A DNA stretch of 64,000 nucleotides. Source: Synechococcus sp. RS9916. Its GTDB lineage: Bacteria > Cyanobacteriota > Cyanobacteriia > PCC-6307 > Cyanobiaceae. This document shows, in pieces, positions 28,906 to 36,651 of this stretch. Every line of letters starts with the position of its first letter. Position 1 is the stretch's first letter. The notes under the pieces were generated by a model. It was not told where the DNA came from. It saw only the letters and a program-made list of their open reading frames with translations, and ran no database searches. Where the stretch lies: positions 399,216 through 463,215 of the forward strand of contig NZ_DS022299.1 in assembly GCF_000153825.1 (NCBI RefSeq). Direction: 5' to 3'. Both the position numbers and the translations under genes were made by a program.

Positions 28906-29415
28906 ATGAATTCAGGCCGTTGGATGAGATTGATTGTTTGGCTCCGGCGCGCTCTGATCAGTGCTTGTTTGGGCGTGTTGTTGCTTGCTGCTCCTTCAGC
29001 AGTGCATGCGTGTGTGGAGGGCTTGGCCTGGGGCATGCCACTCGAGCAGGTCAGGAACCATCTAGGCGCTAACCAACGTGTGTCTGAAGACCAAGCCGGC
29101 CGTTTTATCGCCAGCAATGTGTTGCTGGATCGATTGCCTGTCTCCAAGGCCATCTTTGAAGTTGATCCTCACGAGGGGCTGACCCATCTCGCCTATGAAT
29201 TCTCGATCGACGACATGACTGAGGTGTTGGCTGGCCTCCGTGCACGGCATGGGCGACCCTTGAGCACCACCTTCGAACACGATCGCCACAATGATCAAGT
29301 TTGGGTTTGGAACACTGGCGAAGACTTGATTACAGCAGTGAGGCAGGATGTACCGGGGCAGCAAGCCTTCTTGATTTCTTATCGACCCAGTCGCTTGCGA
29401 CCTGAAATTCTTTGA
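28906..29415 (+). CDS. Secreted conserved hypothetical protein
   Basis: 169 residues from ATG 28906; a GTG directly before it and an ATG at 28924 are alternatives. A signal peptide (LIVWLRRALISACLGVLLLA to VHAC) is followed by LAWGMPLEQVRNHLGA, a pattern seen in short secreted domains where 'GM..eqV...LG' forms the first helix. Then mixed strands follow, ending VWVWNTGEDLITAVRQ. Follows the Zn-binding lipoprotein by 21 bases and may be in its transcript. It is convergent with the phosphoesterase operon, 20 bases away. Function not recognised. Confidence 0.7.
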   Translation: MNSGRWMRLIVWLRRALISACLGVLLLAAPSAVHACVEGLAWGMPLEQVRNHLGANQRVSEDQAGRFIASNVLLDRLPVSKAIFEVDPHEGLTHLAYEFSIDDMTEVLAGLRARHGRPLSTTFEHDRHNDQVWVWNTGEDLITAVRQDVPGQQAFLISYRPSRLRPEIL

Positions 29416-29435
29416 TTTGATTGAGAACTTAAGTC

Positions 29436-30146
29436 TCAGCCAAATCCTCTTGAGCGGCCACTGGCTCTGTTGCTTGCGCTGAGGAATTCAAGGTGATCAC
29501 TTGCGGGGTCGTAGAGGGTGTAGTTTTTTCCGCCGCCGATGCCAATCACACTTCTTTTGGGAACTGCCTGGTCATGTTCTTGATCGTTGCTGTGATCTTT
29601 GACTTTGGAGTGAATCGTTCCACCGGTCAGTTCCAGTCGAAACTGCTGGTCGCATCGAGCGGTGAACAGTCGATTCACATCCAAGCGTGTCAGTCGATCG
29701 AGCAGGATGAGTGGTGATGTGTCAGGGGTGAGTTGGTCACCGACATCAGCAGAACTGCCGTGAATCAAGGCACAATCCAGTTCAATAAAGCCAAACTGAA
29801 GCGATGCAAGCCAGTCGAGATGGCTTCCATCGACAGCGGCCAGCAGTTGATTCACGCGTTGGTCACCCTGTTGTTGTCGAAGGCTGTCTGCGCGTCGATC
29901 ACCTCGGTAGCCGCACTCGGCTAACAGTTGTTCTTCCCACCAGCCATAGATGCATTCGGGCTCCAGATCGCTGGGTTTTGGTTGTTTCAGCCGTTGAAGT
30001 AAGGGGTTGCAGTCCCGATCAGGACCCACGAGATCACCCAGCACAAACAGATTGGCAACACCACGATGCCGTTTCAGATCCGCCTGAATCTGTTCGTAAA
30101 GATTGAGGTCTCCTTGGAGACCACTCACCAATGCCCAGCGTTCCAT
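29436..30146 (-). CDS. Calcineurin-like phosphoesterase paralogue (degenerate)
   Basis: 236 residues. The N-terminus MERWALVSGLQGDLNLYEQI and VLGDLVGPDRDCNPLLQRL align with the upstream neighbour (VISCLHANLAAVEAV, CLGDLVGYGPQPNEVVELI). The first metal motif (D-x-H) has become SGLQG, and GNHD/GCWDE has become YGWWEE. ALIHGSSAD is retained, but the GHTHQPY motif is replaced by FTARCDQQ. Several metal ligands are therefore missing, and the protein is probably a non-catalytic partner or has a changed activity. The ATG overlaps the stop of the preceding gene as TGATG, so it is the third gene of a coupled operon headed by the CobW-like GTPase. Confidence 0.72.
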   Translation of the reverse strand: MERWALVSGLQGDLNLYEQIQADLKRHRGVANLFVLGDLVGPDRDCNPLLQRLKQPKPSDLEPECIYGWWEEQLLAECGYRGDRRADSLRQQQGDQRVNQLLAAVDGSHLDWLASLQFGFIELDCALIHGSSADVGDQLTPDTSPLILLDRLTRLDVNRLFTARCDQQFRLELTGGTIHSKVKDHSNDQEHDQAVPKRSVIGIGGGKNYTLYDPASDHLEFLSASNRASGRSRGFG

Positions 30147-30967
30147 CAGCGCTCACACACATGACTTGCGTCGTCCGCCCGTTCGGCGTACTCAAATCCA
30201 TGGCTCAATCGCCAGGCGAAAACTTCAGGCAAACCTGCTTCAACAATGGCTTGGCAGGTTTTGTTGACGTCGTAGTCCACCTCGCGAATGGTGACTTCAT
30301 TTGTTTCTTCGTTGTGCACGACGTAGGTGGCTTTAGTGCTGCCATGACGAGGCTCACCGACGGATCCAGCATTCACGATCCGACGCATCGGTAGTTCGAG
30401 CTCTTGTTCGCTGGGTGTGTCGTTCCCTCGCTGTTGGACGCGTACGCGGATGCTCCCTCCACTGAGCTCGCGCAGGTAGGGCTGATGGGTATGGCCACAA
30501 AACAATGTTTCTGCGCCAGCCGTTTCCACCCGCTCAAGGGCGGCAAAGGCATTCATGTCTGGTAAGAGATATTCGTGCTGGCTATTCGGGCTGCCATGCA
30601 CGAACAGCAACTTGTTGCGTCGCAGAGTCATGGGAAGCTCGGCGAGGAAGTTTTTATTCTCATCCGTCAGTGTTTTGTCCGTCCAGTGGTGGGCCCGATG
30701 CCCCCGTCGTTCCGCCAGCTGGGAGGGATAACTGCATTCACAGGCATTGAGGCCGTCAATAATGTCTTCATCCCAGCAACCCTGACAGGTGGGGATGTTG
30801 CGTTGGCGTATGAGTTCCACCACTTCATTGGGTTGTGGTCCATAGCCAACCAGGTCACCCAGGCAAGTGATCGTTTTGATCCCTTGGGCGTCAATGTCGT
30901 CGAGGACTGCCTCAACTGCCGCCAGGTTGGCGTGCAGGCAGGAGATCACAGCGTGGTTCATCGTCAT
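30146..30967 (-). CDS. Calcineurin-like metallophosphoesterase (YfcE/MJ0936-like)
   Basis: 273 residues. Motifs are SCLHANLAAVEAVL (8-21), CLGDLVGYGPQPNE (35-48), the GNHD counterpart GCWDEDII, FVHGSPNS, and FCGHTHQPY with NAGSVGEPRHG. This is the usual layout of bacterial phosphodiesterases of this type. Its ATG shares a base with the stop of the CobW-like gene (TGATG), and its own stop overlaps the next gene the same way. A Zur-type box heads the operon, so it may act during zinc limitation. That link is inference from position. Confidence 0.85.
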   Translation of the reverse strand: MTMNHAVISCLHANLAAVEAVLDDIDAQGIKTITCLGDLVGYGPQPNEVVELIRQRNIPTCQGCWDEDIIDGLNACECSYPSQLAERRGHRAHHWTDKTLTDENKNFLAELPMTLRRNKLLFVHGSPNSQHEYLLPDMNAFAALERVETAGAETLFCGHTHQPYLRELSGGSIRVRVQQRGNDTPSEQELELPMRRIVNAGSVGEPRHGSTKATYVVHNEETNEVTIREVDYDVNKTCQAIVEAGLPEVFAWRLSHGFEYAERADDASHVCER

Positions 30968-31752
30968 CAGGCTGGTTGGGGGATGGCTTGTTGGTTGCGA
31001 AGCTGCTGCTGCTGCAGTTCCAGAACATCGTCTGCAAGCAAGCAGTCATGAATGGTGGATTGAATGCCTGCAGGGTTCAGGGCCCTTCCTTGAACAACCA
31101 GTTCAGAGCATCGGCTGGGACGACCTTGTGGTGCGGCAACGGTTTCCAGGGGTAGAAATTGGGATCCTTGTTGGCTCACCATCCAATTGCAGAAAAACGA
31201 TCGACCATCAGGAAGGTTCATCAATGCTTTGGCGCGGTACACATCGCCATAAGCACCATTCACGAGCTCGAACCAAAAACTACTCAGGCTGTCTGGATCC
31301 CAGACATGGCCCTGAAGGCTCATGTTCCAGGCTTCAAGCCTGGAGAATTCGAGAGTGTCTTGTGTTGGTAGCTCAGGATCTTGCCCAAAATGCAAGAACC
31401 GGTCGGGCTTGAGACCGAGTTGCTCAAGTATTGCCTTGATCTCTGATCCAAAACCATCAACGGCTTTGGACGTTGGCGGCTGAAATTGTTGCACTTCAAT
31501 TACCAGGAGCTCATCTTCCGCGCTGGTGATGGTGTCTCCCGGTTCCGTCGTCAGTGGTGATCGCAGGTCTGGGATCTGATCTTGAAGCCACGCCAGGTCG
31601 ATTCCGCTGTCCTGGCCCTGCTGCAGTGATTCGTGCCTGTCCCCGGCCAAACGCAAATAGGCGCAGGGACCTGCGTGGGCATTGAGGGCTTGTCGTGCCC
31701 AGGAGGTTTTCCCGCATCCTGGGGGGCCCGAAACCAGGGTCACCTGCTGCAT
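30967..31752 (-). CDS. CobW/G3E-family GTPase (putative zinc metallochaperone)
   Basis: 261 residues from ATG 31752; the frame is open far upstream, but this start places the P-loop at the N-terminus as in the family. MQQVTLVSGPPGCGKTSWA contains the Walker A motif. LLVIEVQQFQPP stands near the Walker B position, and the C-terminal half contains RAKALMNLPDGRSFFCNWMV, like CobW C-terminal strands. The CxCC metal site typical of COG0523 is not visible, and the protein is shorter than usual. A Zur-type box lies 24 bases upstream, and such GTPases are often made under zinc starvation. First gene of a coupled operon with two phosphoesterases. Confidence 0.75.
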   Translation of the reverse strand: MQQVTLVSGPPGCGKTSWARQALNAHAGPCAYLRLAGDRHESLQQGQDSGIDLAWLQDQIPDLRSPLTTEPGDTITSAEDELLVIEVQQFQPPTSKAVDGFGSEIKAILEQLGLKPDRFLHFGQDPELPTQDTLEFSRLEAWNMSLQGHVWDPDSLSSFWFELVNGAYGDVYRAKALMNLPDGRSFFCNWMVSQQGSQFLPLETVAAPQGRPSRCSELVVQGRALNPAGIQSTIHDCLLADDVLELQQQQLRNQQAIPQPA

Positions 31753-31775
31753 GAGCGCCTTGCTCCGCGGTGCAA

Positions 31776-31790
31776 TGGGAATCATTCTCA
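31776..31790. promoter_or_regulatory. Zur-box-like operator upstream of the CobW-like operon
   Basis: TGGGAATCATTCTCA matches the cyanobacterial Zur pattern TGAnAATnATTnTCA with one change. The palindrome extends to AATGGGAAT-C-ATTCTCATT (31774-31792). It lies 24 bases upstream of the GTPase ATG, where Zur-Zn would block transcription. Confidence 0.75.
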
Positions 31791-31913
31791 TTATGCCCTG
31801 CCTTGGTGCTCTGTCTTGGCTTCGCTGGGTAGGGAGCCTTGTTTCCTTGTGCCGGTTCGGTTCGACCCCTCCTGTCTTTGTGGCTAAGGTTGCAGCGCGC
31901 CGGTTGATGCTTG

Positions 31914-32177
31914 ATGCATGCATTGGAGTACGTCGCCTTAGTTTTGGTGAACGTTGCCCTGGTGATTCACCTCGGTGAGAAGGGCTTTCGGTTCTGGCGC
32001 GAACGTCGCAGACTGCAGCGGCTGGTGAATCGGCATCCAGAGATGCAGGGTGTGCATCCTGATGAAGACAGTTTGTTCGTCTTCGAGAGCGATGATTCCT
32101 TAAAGGCTCTTGTTTTGAATAACGAAGAGCCCGGAGCAAGTGAACCGTTTTATGGCTCTGAGGAAGATTTGGATTAG
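31914..32177 (+). CDS. Small membrane protein with acidic tail
   Basis: 87 residues from ATG 31914 (a TTG lies directly before it). One N-terminal membrane helix (YVALVLVNVALVIHL) is followed by a basic stretch (FRFWRERRRLQRLVNRH) and an acidic C-terminus (DEDSLFVFESDDSLKAL, YGSEEDLD). The order fits a single-pass protein with a cytoplasmic tail. No family recognised. It is divergent from the CobW-like operon, with the Zur-like box between them. Confidence 0.6.
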   Translation: MHALEYVALVLVNVALVIHLGEKGFRFWRERRRLQRLVNRHPEMQGVHPDEDSLFVFESDDSLKALVLNNEEPGASEPFYGSEEDLD

Positions 32178-32220
32178 GTGGGGCGGATGCTCTCGTGACT
32201 CACTGCGCTGACTGAGGCTG

Positions 32221-32403
32221 ATGCAGGAATGGACAGGCGAATTTATTGAGCACTCTCAAAGAGAGCTCAAAGCAATGGTGGGTGATTGGAAATACGACTT
32301 TGGTGCTGATGACCGCGAATGCTCGATGATGTTGCTTTGGATGGCCATTAAGTTGAATCCTGATCTTGCGAAACAGGTTGACCTTGATTCGCTTAATTCT
32401 TAG
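32221..32403 (+). CDS. Small hypothetical protein (60 aa)
   Basis: The product starts MQEWTGEFIEHSQRELKAMV and ends KQVDLDSLNS. It is soluble, acidic and predicted mostly helical, with Trp/Met-rich middle (ECSMMLLWMAIKLNPDL). It follows the small membrane protein by 43 bases in the same direction. Codon use is like its neighbours. No family recognised. Confidence 0.6.
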   Translation: MQEWTGEFIEHSQRELKAMVGDWKYDFGADDRECSMMLLWMAIKLNPDLAKQVDLDSLNS

Positions 32404-32656
32404 GTCAGTTATTGAGATGTTTCAGGTCTCCTTGTTCGATTTTTAATCGCATTCCTGCGCGTCATTCTGGTTCTCTGTCTGCGCGCGTGGATAGCCGTTA
32501 TGGTTATGCGTTGCTTTTTGTTGAGAGTCTGTTGAGAAAGTTTTCGCGGCGGCTGCATGGTGCTGAGAAGTGTGTTCTCACTTTTTGTTTCCTGAAGGAA
32601 TACCGAATTTATTGATTTCTGCCCCGATAGTGGCGTCCTGTCCATTGGGGTACGTG

Positions 32657-33139
32657 ATGACAACGGATTCGCAGAGTGGTGCTGAGGATCGATTGCCATT
32701 CAAGGACCCGCAAGAATCGGTTCCTGCGCAAGCAGAACCGATCAAGATGGCATCAGAACCCGCTGAACTGAGTCTTCAGTCCCCTACGCCTGGTCTTGAG
32801 GAGCCGTCACGTCAGAGTCTTGAGGAGCTGCTGGGATATCTCAGTAAGGGTCTTGATGTTCTGAAGGGGCTGAACCTTCAAGGTTTTCAGCAGATCTATC
32901 CGGCCTTCCTGGCCATTCTTGCTGCGGTAGTAACGGGCGTACTGCTGATCCTTGCCGCCAATGTGCTGACGTCGATGAATCATCTCCCGCTGGTTGGCGG
33001 CTTGCTCGGTGGTCTGTTTGAGTTATGTGGATTGGTTGTGGTGGCCAAATTCGCGGTCTCCAATCTGTTGCTTCAGAAAAAAAGAGCAGATTTGTTTCTG
33101 AGAATCGCTGAACTTAAGAAAGAGCTGATTGGTCAGTAG
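32657..33139 (+). CDS. CAAD-domain membrane protein (CURT1-like)
   Basis: 160 residues from ATG 32657; the frame is open 29 codons further upstream without protein-like features. An acidic, Pro-rich N-terminus is followed by an amphipathic stretch (LLGYLSKGLDVLKGLN). Two membrane helices come next (YPAFLAILAAVVTGVLLILA and a second at LVGGLLGGLFELCGLVVVA). The tail NLLLQKKRADLFLRIAELKK is typical of CAAD. This domain is found appended to some cyanobacterial aminoacyl-tRNA synthetases and in thylakoid curvature proteins. Stand-alone copies are thylakoid membrane proteins. Confidence 0.82.
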   Translation: MTTDSQSGAEDRLPFKDPQESVPAQAEPIKMASEPAELSLQSPTPGLEEPSRQSLEELLGYLSKGLDVLKGLNLQGFQQIYPAFLAILAAVVTGVLLILAANVLTSMNHLPLVGGLLGGLFELCGLVVVAKFAVSNLLLQKKRADLFLRIAELKKELIGQ

Positions 33140-33404
33140 CCGACGACTTTGCTGACGCTGACGTTGTTGATGTTTTTTCTGATGTTGGCGAGTTGTCAAC
33201 GGCTGTAGGCACATTGTTGATTGGCGTCATCGGAGGTTCGTCTCGCTCCGGGGCAATCAACCAGTGCTTGCGTTGTTCGCATTCCTTGTGTGGATACCAC
33301 CGGCGGAGTTTGGTCCGCTGGAGATCTGCATGCGCTTCCTGACCCAGCTCAATGGTCAGCAGATTTCTCCCGCAGGAGCAGGCTGAAAGCGTCTGCGCTC
33401 CCAA
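33114..33404 (-). CDS. Small hypothetical protein, start uncertain
   Basis: The frame follows the DUF3598 gene and overlaps its 3' end. A protein-like segment begins at about LTIELGQEAHADLQRTKLRR, continues with WYPHKECEQRKHW, and ends in a Ser/Thr-rich tail. No ATG or GTG stands at the natural beginning after the DUF3598 stop. Either the ATG at 33404 is used or translation starts at a rare codon such as ATT near 33350. The 3' end overlaps the convergent CAAD gene by 26 bases. Confidence 0.4.
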   Translation of the reverse strand: MGAQTLSACSCGRNLLTIELGQEAHADLQRTKLRRWYPHKECEQRKHWLIAPERDEPPMTPINNVPTAVDNSPTSEKTSTTSASAKSSATDQSALS

Positions 33405-34165
33405 GCCTTGAGCTGGGCCGATGCATCGAAATGGATGCTGATCTGCTGAAACGTTTCAGTGCCCAGACGCCCACCGATCTCGAGGCTGAAGGGCGCTTCC
33501 GGTATCTCGCTGGGCACTGAAAACACTAAGCCGTCAGGCATCACGGCTGAGCAGTCGTTGTGCAGCAATTGACTCGGCTCGAACACAATTGGGGCGGCAT
33601 TTTTGGCTCTGCCGTTCACCCCCACTTGAGGACGGAGTATCTGCCGTTCACCACTCCATCCCTGCATCGTTGCCAGTAGGGCATCGGGTGTCTCGTATTC
33701 GGGACGGTCGGGTTCCGGATCGGAACTGTTCAAACAACGGAAGCCCACTGCCCCAACCCGCTGCAAACGCCAATGGCCGTCGCGAGGTTCCCAGAGCAGC
33801 ACCAGCATCGAGCGGGAACGACCACAGAACAGGTTGATCTCATGGCCGAAGCGAGGTCGGTCGGGATTGAGCCCAAGGCTGGACTGACCTCCCGCTCCAG
33901 GAAACTGCCAACAGCCCCCACCACCGTTGTAGGTGGCTCGGCTGATGGGGTAGGTGGCTCGGCCACCGGGGGCAAAGGCCAAACCCGAGCCATCCCATTC
34001 CCCATGGTCCTCGTCGGAAAAAGAAATCACGTAGGTGGTGGGGTCGATCCGACGGGATGGCACCTGCAGATCGAGTTGATCGCTGTCGTCTCGCTCAAAC
34101 CAATGGCCACAGCCTTGCCAATGGCCTTCGAAATTGCGGCGGTTGAGGGTCCATTGATCAGTCAT
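33356..34165 (-). CDS. DUF3598-like protein
   Basis: 269 residues, soluble. It opens with WTLNRRNFEGHWQGCGHWFE, the pattern of cyanobacterial DUF3598 proteins, which start with a 'W..f..n.G.W.G....' segment and form lipocalin-like barrels. Strand-rich repeats follow (TTYVISFSDEDHGEWDG, MLVLLWEPRDGHWRLQRVGA), ending with LGTETFQQISIHFDAS. Function is unknown; some relatives are associated with pigment or stress proteins, but nothing here shows that. It is divergent from the SDR gene with 59 bases between. Confidence 0.6.
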   Translation of the reverse strand: MTDQWTLNRRNFEGHWQGCGHWFERDDSDQLDLQVPSRRIDPTTYVISFSDEDHGEWDGSGLAFAPGGRATYPISRATYNGGGGCWQFPGAGGQSSLGLNPDRPRFGHEINLFCGRSRSMLVLLWEPRDGHWRLQRVGAVGFRCLNSSDPEPDRPEYETPDALLATMQGWSGERQILRPQVGVNGRAKNAAPIVFEPSQLLHNDCSAVMPDGLVFSVPSEIPEAPFSLEIGGRLGTETFQQISIHFDASAQLKAWERRRFQPAPAGEIC

Positions 34166-34224
34166 GTCGGTGACGGCATGGAACGGTCGATCGCCTTAGG
34201 GTCGCTCCAACAGCCATTCCAGTC

Positions 34225-35088
34225 ATGGATCTGACGATTGTTGGCTGCGGTTATGTGGGGCTCGCTCTGGCGGAGCGGCTGCAACCGAGACGGCCACAGC
34301 TGAGGCTGACGCTCACTAGTACCAGTAGCGAACGGCTGGAACAACTCAGCCCTTTGGCGGATCACGTGCAGATCTGCGATGCCACTGAGCCAACCCAGTT
34401 GTTGGAAGCCCTACGGCAGAGCAACAGCGCCGTCTTCTGCCTTGGGCCGAAGGGAGATCGCCAGGTGGATGCCAACGGCTACCGCCACACTTTCGTCGAC
34501 AGCTTTCGTTGCCTGAAGTTGCTATTGCCACAACTGCCGGAACTGCGGCAGATCGTTTACACGGGCAGTTGCTCGGTGTATGGCGATGCCCAGGGTGAAT
34601 GGGTGGATGAGCAAACTCCCCCCGAGCCAAGCCGTGGCCATGGCGATGTGTTGCTCGAAAGCGAGCGATTGCTTAGCGGCATCGGCGACCGGCAGGTGTG
34701 CATCTTGCGCTTGGGGGCGTTGTATGGACCGGGCCGCGATCTTGATCGACGCCTGCGCGGGCTCGCCGGGCTGGAACGCCCTGGCAGCGGAGCTGCCTTC
34801 AGCAACTGGTTGCATGTGGCGGATGCCGCCGGTGCATTGGAAGCAGCTCTCGATGCTGAATGGACTGGCGTGGTGAATGTGGTCAACGACGAACCGATTC
34901 GGCTGCGGGATTTGGTGGGCCGCAGTCTCCAGAGGCAGGGTCTGGCTCCTGTGCGCTGGCTTGGTCAGGACGAATCTGGTTCAGAAGGTCGCCGCATACG
35001 CAATACCCGACTCAAACAACTGGGCTACCAACTTCAACATCCAAGCGTTGATCAGAGCGATGTCTGTGCCGCCAGTCAGGTGAACTGA
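34225..35088 (+). CDS. SDR-family NAD(P)-dependent epimerase/dehydratase-like protein
   Basis: 287 residues. The Rossmann motif reads LTIVGCGYVGLALAERL (3-19). IVYTGSCSVYGDAQGEWVDE (about 110-129) is the catalytic-strand region of atypical extended SDRs, and GALYGPGRD and NWLHVADAAGALEAAL follow as in this group. The usual YxxxK is missing: GHGDVLLESER stands where 'Y..sK...E' is expected. It therefore resembles YeeZ-type proteins, whose reaction is unknown. It probably acts on a sugar-nucleotide-like ligand or serves as an oxidoreductase. Confidence 0.8.
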   Translation: MDLTIVGCGYVGLALAERLQPRRPQLRLTLTSTSSERLEQLSPLADHVQICDATEPTQLLEALRQSNSAVFCLGPKGDRQVDANGYRHTFVDSFRCLKLLLPQLPELRQIVYTGSCSVYGDAQGEWVDEQTPPEPSRGHGDVLLESERLLSGIGDRQVCILRLGALYGPGRDLDRRLRGLAGLERPGSGAAFSNWLHVADAAGALEAALDAEWTGVVNVVNDEPIRLRDLVGRSLQRQGLAPVRWLGQDESGSEGRRIRNTRLKQLGYQLQHPSVDQSDVCAASQVN

Positions 35089-35340
35089 GCCCTGGCCCAT
35101 TCGCGTTTGAGCTGATCTCATGTCTTGAACGTCTTCATGTTGTCTTCGAGGGCCTGAGGGAGCCGCTGGTTTACGAATGGACAGATGTCGTCGACCAAGG
35201 GATCGTCGCCATGAGAGGTGAACCATTTCCCTTCACCTCGCTCGTCGTTGTTTGATTCGCTCTTCGTTCGAATTGTCAGGCTTGGTTGCTTCCAACAATC
35301 GTTGCTAGCAATCGTGTGGTCAGGCTTTGGGGAGGTGCTT

Positions 35341-35454
35341 TTGAAACCGTTGTCTTTGGCTCTTGGTTTGTCTGCGGTTGTGGCCTCGATCATTCCAGCC
35401 TGGGCGGCCCCTGGCCATGAGCATTTCAGCGCTAGTGATGTGATGCTGATTTAA
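35341..35454 (+). CDS. Possible tiny secreted peptide
   Basis: A TTG start at 35341 follows GGGGAGG and would give MKPLSLALGLSAVVASIIPA, a signal-peptide-like stretch, with a mature end of about 14 residues after AWA. The frame is also open upstream to 35218. An antisense frame (35118-35393) is equally plausible, so this remains a weak call. Confidence 0.25.
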   Translation: MKPLSLALGLSAVVASIIPAWAAPGHEHFSASDVMLI

Positions 35455-35493
35455 CGCATTGCTGGGCTTGCGTAAGGCTCAGCGCGCGGTTCC

Positions 35494-35661
35494 ATGGTTC
35501 AAGTCTGTTTGCGTCTGATGTCCCAGCTTTTGAAGCGTCAGATTGAGCGTCTGGAGGCTGCCATTGAGCGATCAACCGATTGGCTCGAGATTCATTATCT
35601 GAAGGCTGAGCTGGATCAGATCAAAGACTTGTATGACGAGCGCGATGTAGATGCTGCCTGA
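35494..35661 (+). CDS. Small coiled-coil hypothetical protein (55 aa)
   Basis: ATG 35494 to TGA 35659-35661. After MVQVCLRLMSQLLKRQIERL the protein continues as a charged helix with regular Leu spacing (LEAAIERSTDWLEIHYLKAE, then LDQIKDLYDERD). It looks like a short coiled coil; an internal ATG at 35518 is an alternative start. Codon choice is like neighbouring genes. No family recognised. Confidence 0.6.
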   Translation: MVQVCLRLMSQLLKRQIERLEAAIERSTDWLEIHYLKAELDQIKDLYDERDVDAA

Positions 35662-35877
35662 TCACTTGGGTTGTCAGTGATTGAAGCCGATCGGCCTGTG
35701 AGTTCTAGTGTTGCACTGCGAAATTCTGTTGTGGTGCTGAGATTTTGCTCAAGGCACGTCAAAGCAGTCTTCGCTAATCACTGGTCAGCCAATTGGCTAA
35801 TTTTTACTGGTTCGGCGTTCTGCTAAGCACGGCTCATGACGAGGAGCTGGGCTTTTCGCTTTCAAGTCAAGGGTCAG

Positions 35878-36012
35878 CACCATGGCACAAGGCTGGTTTG
35901 GTGGTCGCTGCTGCCACTTAGCTCCCAGTTGCAGGAATAGGTCTGCGGGGCTTGTCCCTGATATCTCCCTGGAATTTTGTGCAACCGAATTCGATGGTGT
36001 GCAACTGATATT
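35878..36012 (+). repeat. Island repeat copy 1 (decayed DUF4336 5' end)
   Basis: It shares with the other copies the blocks GTGGTCGCTGCTGCCACTTA, CTTGTCCCTGATATCTCCCT and TGTGTGCAACTG-like ends. The QRWPWWPLLPL codons are frameshifted here. It lies in the 408-base space 35662-36069, which otherwise shows only AT-rich sequence. Confidence 0.65.
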
Positions 36013-36069
36013 GCTCTTCTCAGCTTGTGAAACCCCTCAATCAGCAGAAATCGCTAGAGGGACGCGGTG

Positions 36070-36339
36070 TCATCGCGATGGTTTCAAGAGCATCGCTGCA
36101 CCCGAGACTGTAACGATGACGGTGAGCCCACCTAAAAGCATCGGATAGACGGGCTGAAGGTTCAGAACACTAAAGTTCCCGGTGTGGATCTTGAGCAGCC
36201 AAAAGGCATCAATGTCTTGCTCCAGTAGCAAGCTGTAGAGCGATCCCGTGCCGGCGGTGATCAGCAACGGCAGAGCGGCTATTGGAACCAGCCAACGGTG
36301 AACTTTGCGTGCTCGTCTTGAAAGTTTTCGTTGGCTCAT
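36070..36339 (-). CDS. PepSY-associated small membrane protein
   Basis: 89 residues. MSQRKLSRRARKVHRWLVPI is the basic N-terminal anchor typical of PepSY-TM proteins. Then come a helix with LLITAGTGSLYSLL, an extracellular-type segment (DAFWLLKIHTGNFSVLNLQP) and a second helix (MLLGGLTVIVTVSGAAMLL). 'W.L.iHtG...' is common in PepSY-TM proteins. Its ATG overlaps the end of the upstream DUF3721 gene by 4 bases. Confidence 0.65.
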   Translation of the reverse strand: MSQRKLSRRARKVHRWLVPIAALPLLITAGTGSLYSLLLEQDIDAFWLLKIHTGNFSVLNLQPVYPMLLGGLTVIVTVSGAAMLLKPSR

Positions 36340-36575
36340 TGCTGGCGTAATTGGCGGTGGAGTTCACGCTCATCCGCGCAGGGCATCCACTTCCCGTTGT
36401 TCTGATGCACCGACTTGCAACCAATCTCATCGGCACGTTGTTCTGCATCGGTTTTGGATTGATAGATGCCTTTGCTGTGTCCCAGGCTGGCCATGGGATA
36501 CAGCGCGAATGCAATGACCACGGCGAATGGAATTGAGGCCCAGCTCATCATCGGCCTGGGATTTGGATGGTACAC
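36336..36575 (-). CDS. DUF3721 small protein
   Basis: 79 residues; an internal Met (MMSW, near residue 9) may be the real start. An N-terminal hydrophobic segment (IPFAVVIAFALYPMASL) is followed by the DUF3721 signature: GIYQSKTDAEQRADEIGC, then KSVHQNNGKWMPCADERE and a helical end. The two Cys are conserved in the family. It is coupled to the PepSY-like gene by a 4-base overlap. Function unknown. Confidence 0.75.
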   Translation of the reverse strand: MYHPNPRPMMSWASIPFAVVIAFALYPMASLGHSKGIYQSKTDAEQRADEIGCKSVHQNNGKWMPCADERELHRQLRQQ

Positions 36576-36651
36576 GATTCTAGAAAGCTCAAGCCCGGCT
36601 TGGAGCAGGATCCTTGGTTCTTTATTCGCATGTGGACATGCGTAGAAAGCC

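Noticed and set aside
35118-35393. Minus-strand frame of 91 codons after the SDR gene
   Set aside because: Its C-terminal half looks somewhat protein-like, but it has no recognised family and conflicts with the possible small secreted peptide on the plus strand; undecided.
35882-36148. Plus-strand frame across island repeat copy 1
   Set aside because: The frame is a shifted reading of the decayed DUF4336 start and runs into the PepSY-like gene antisense.
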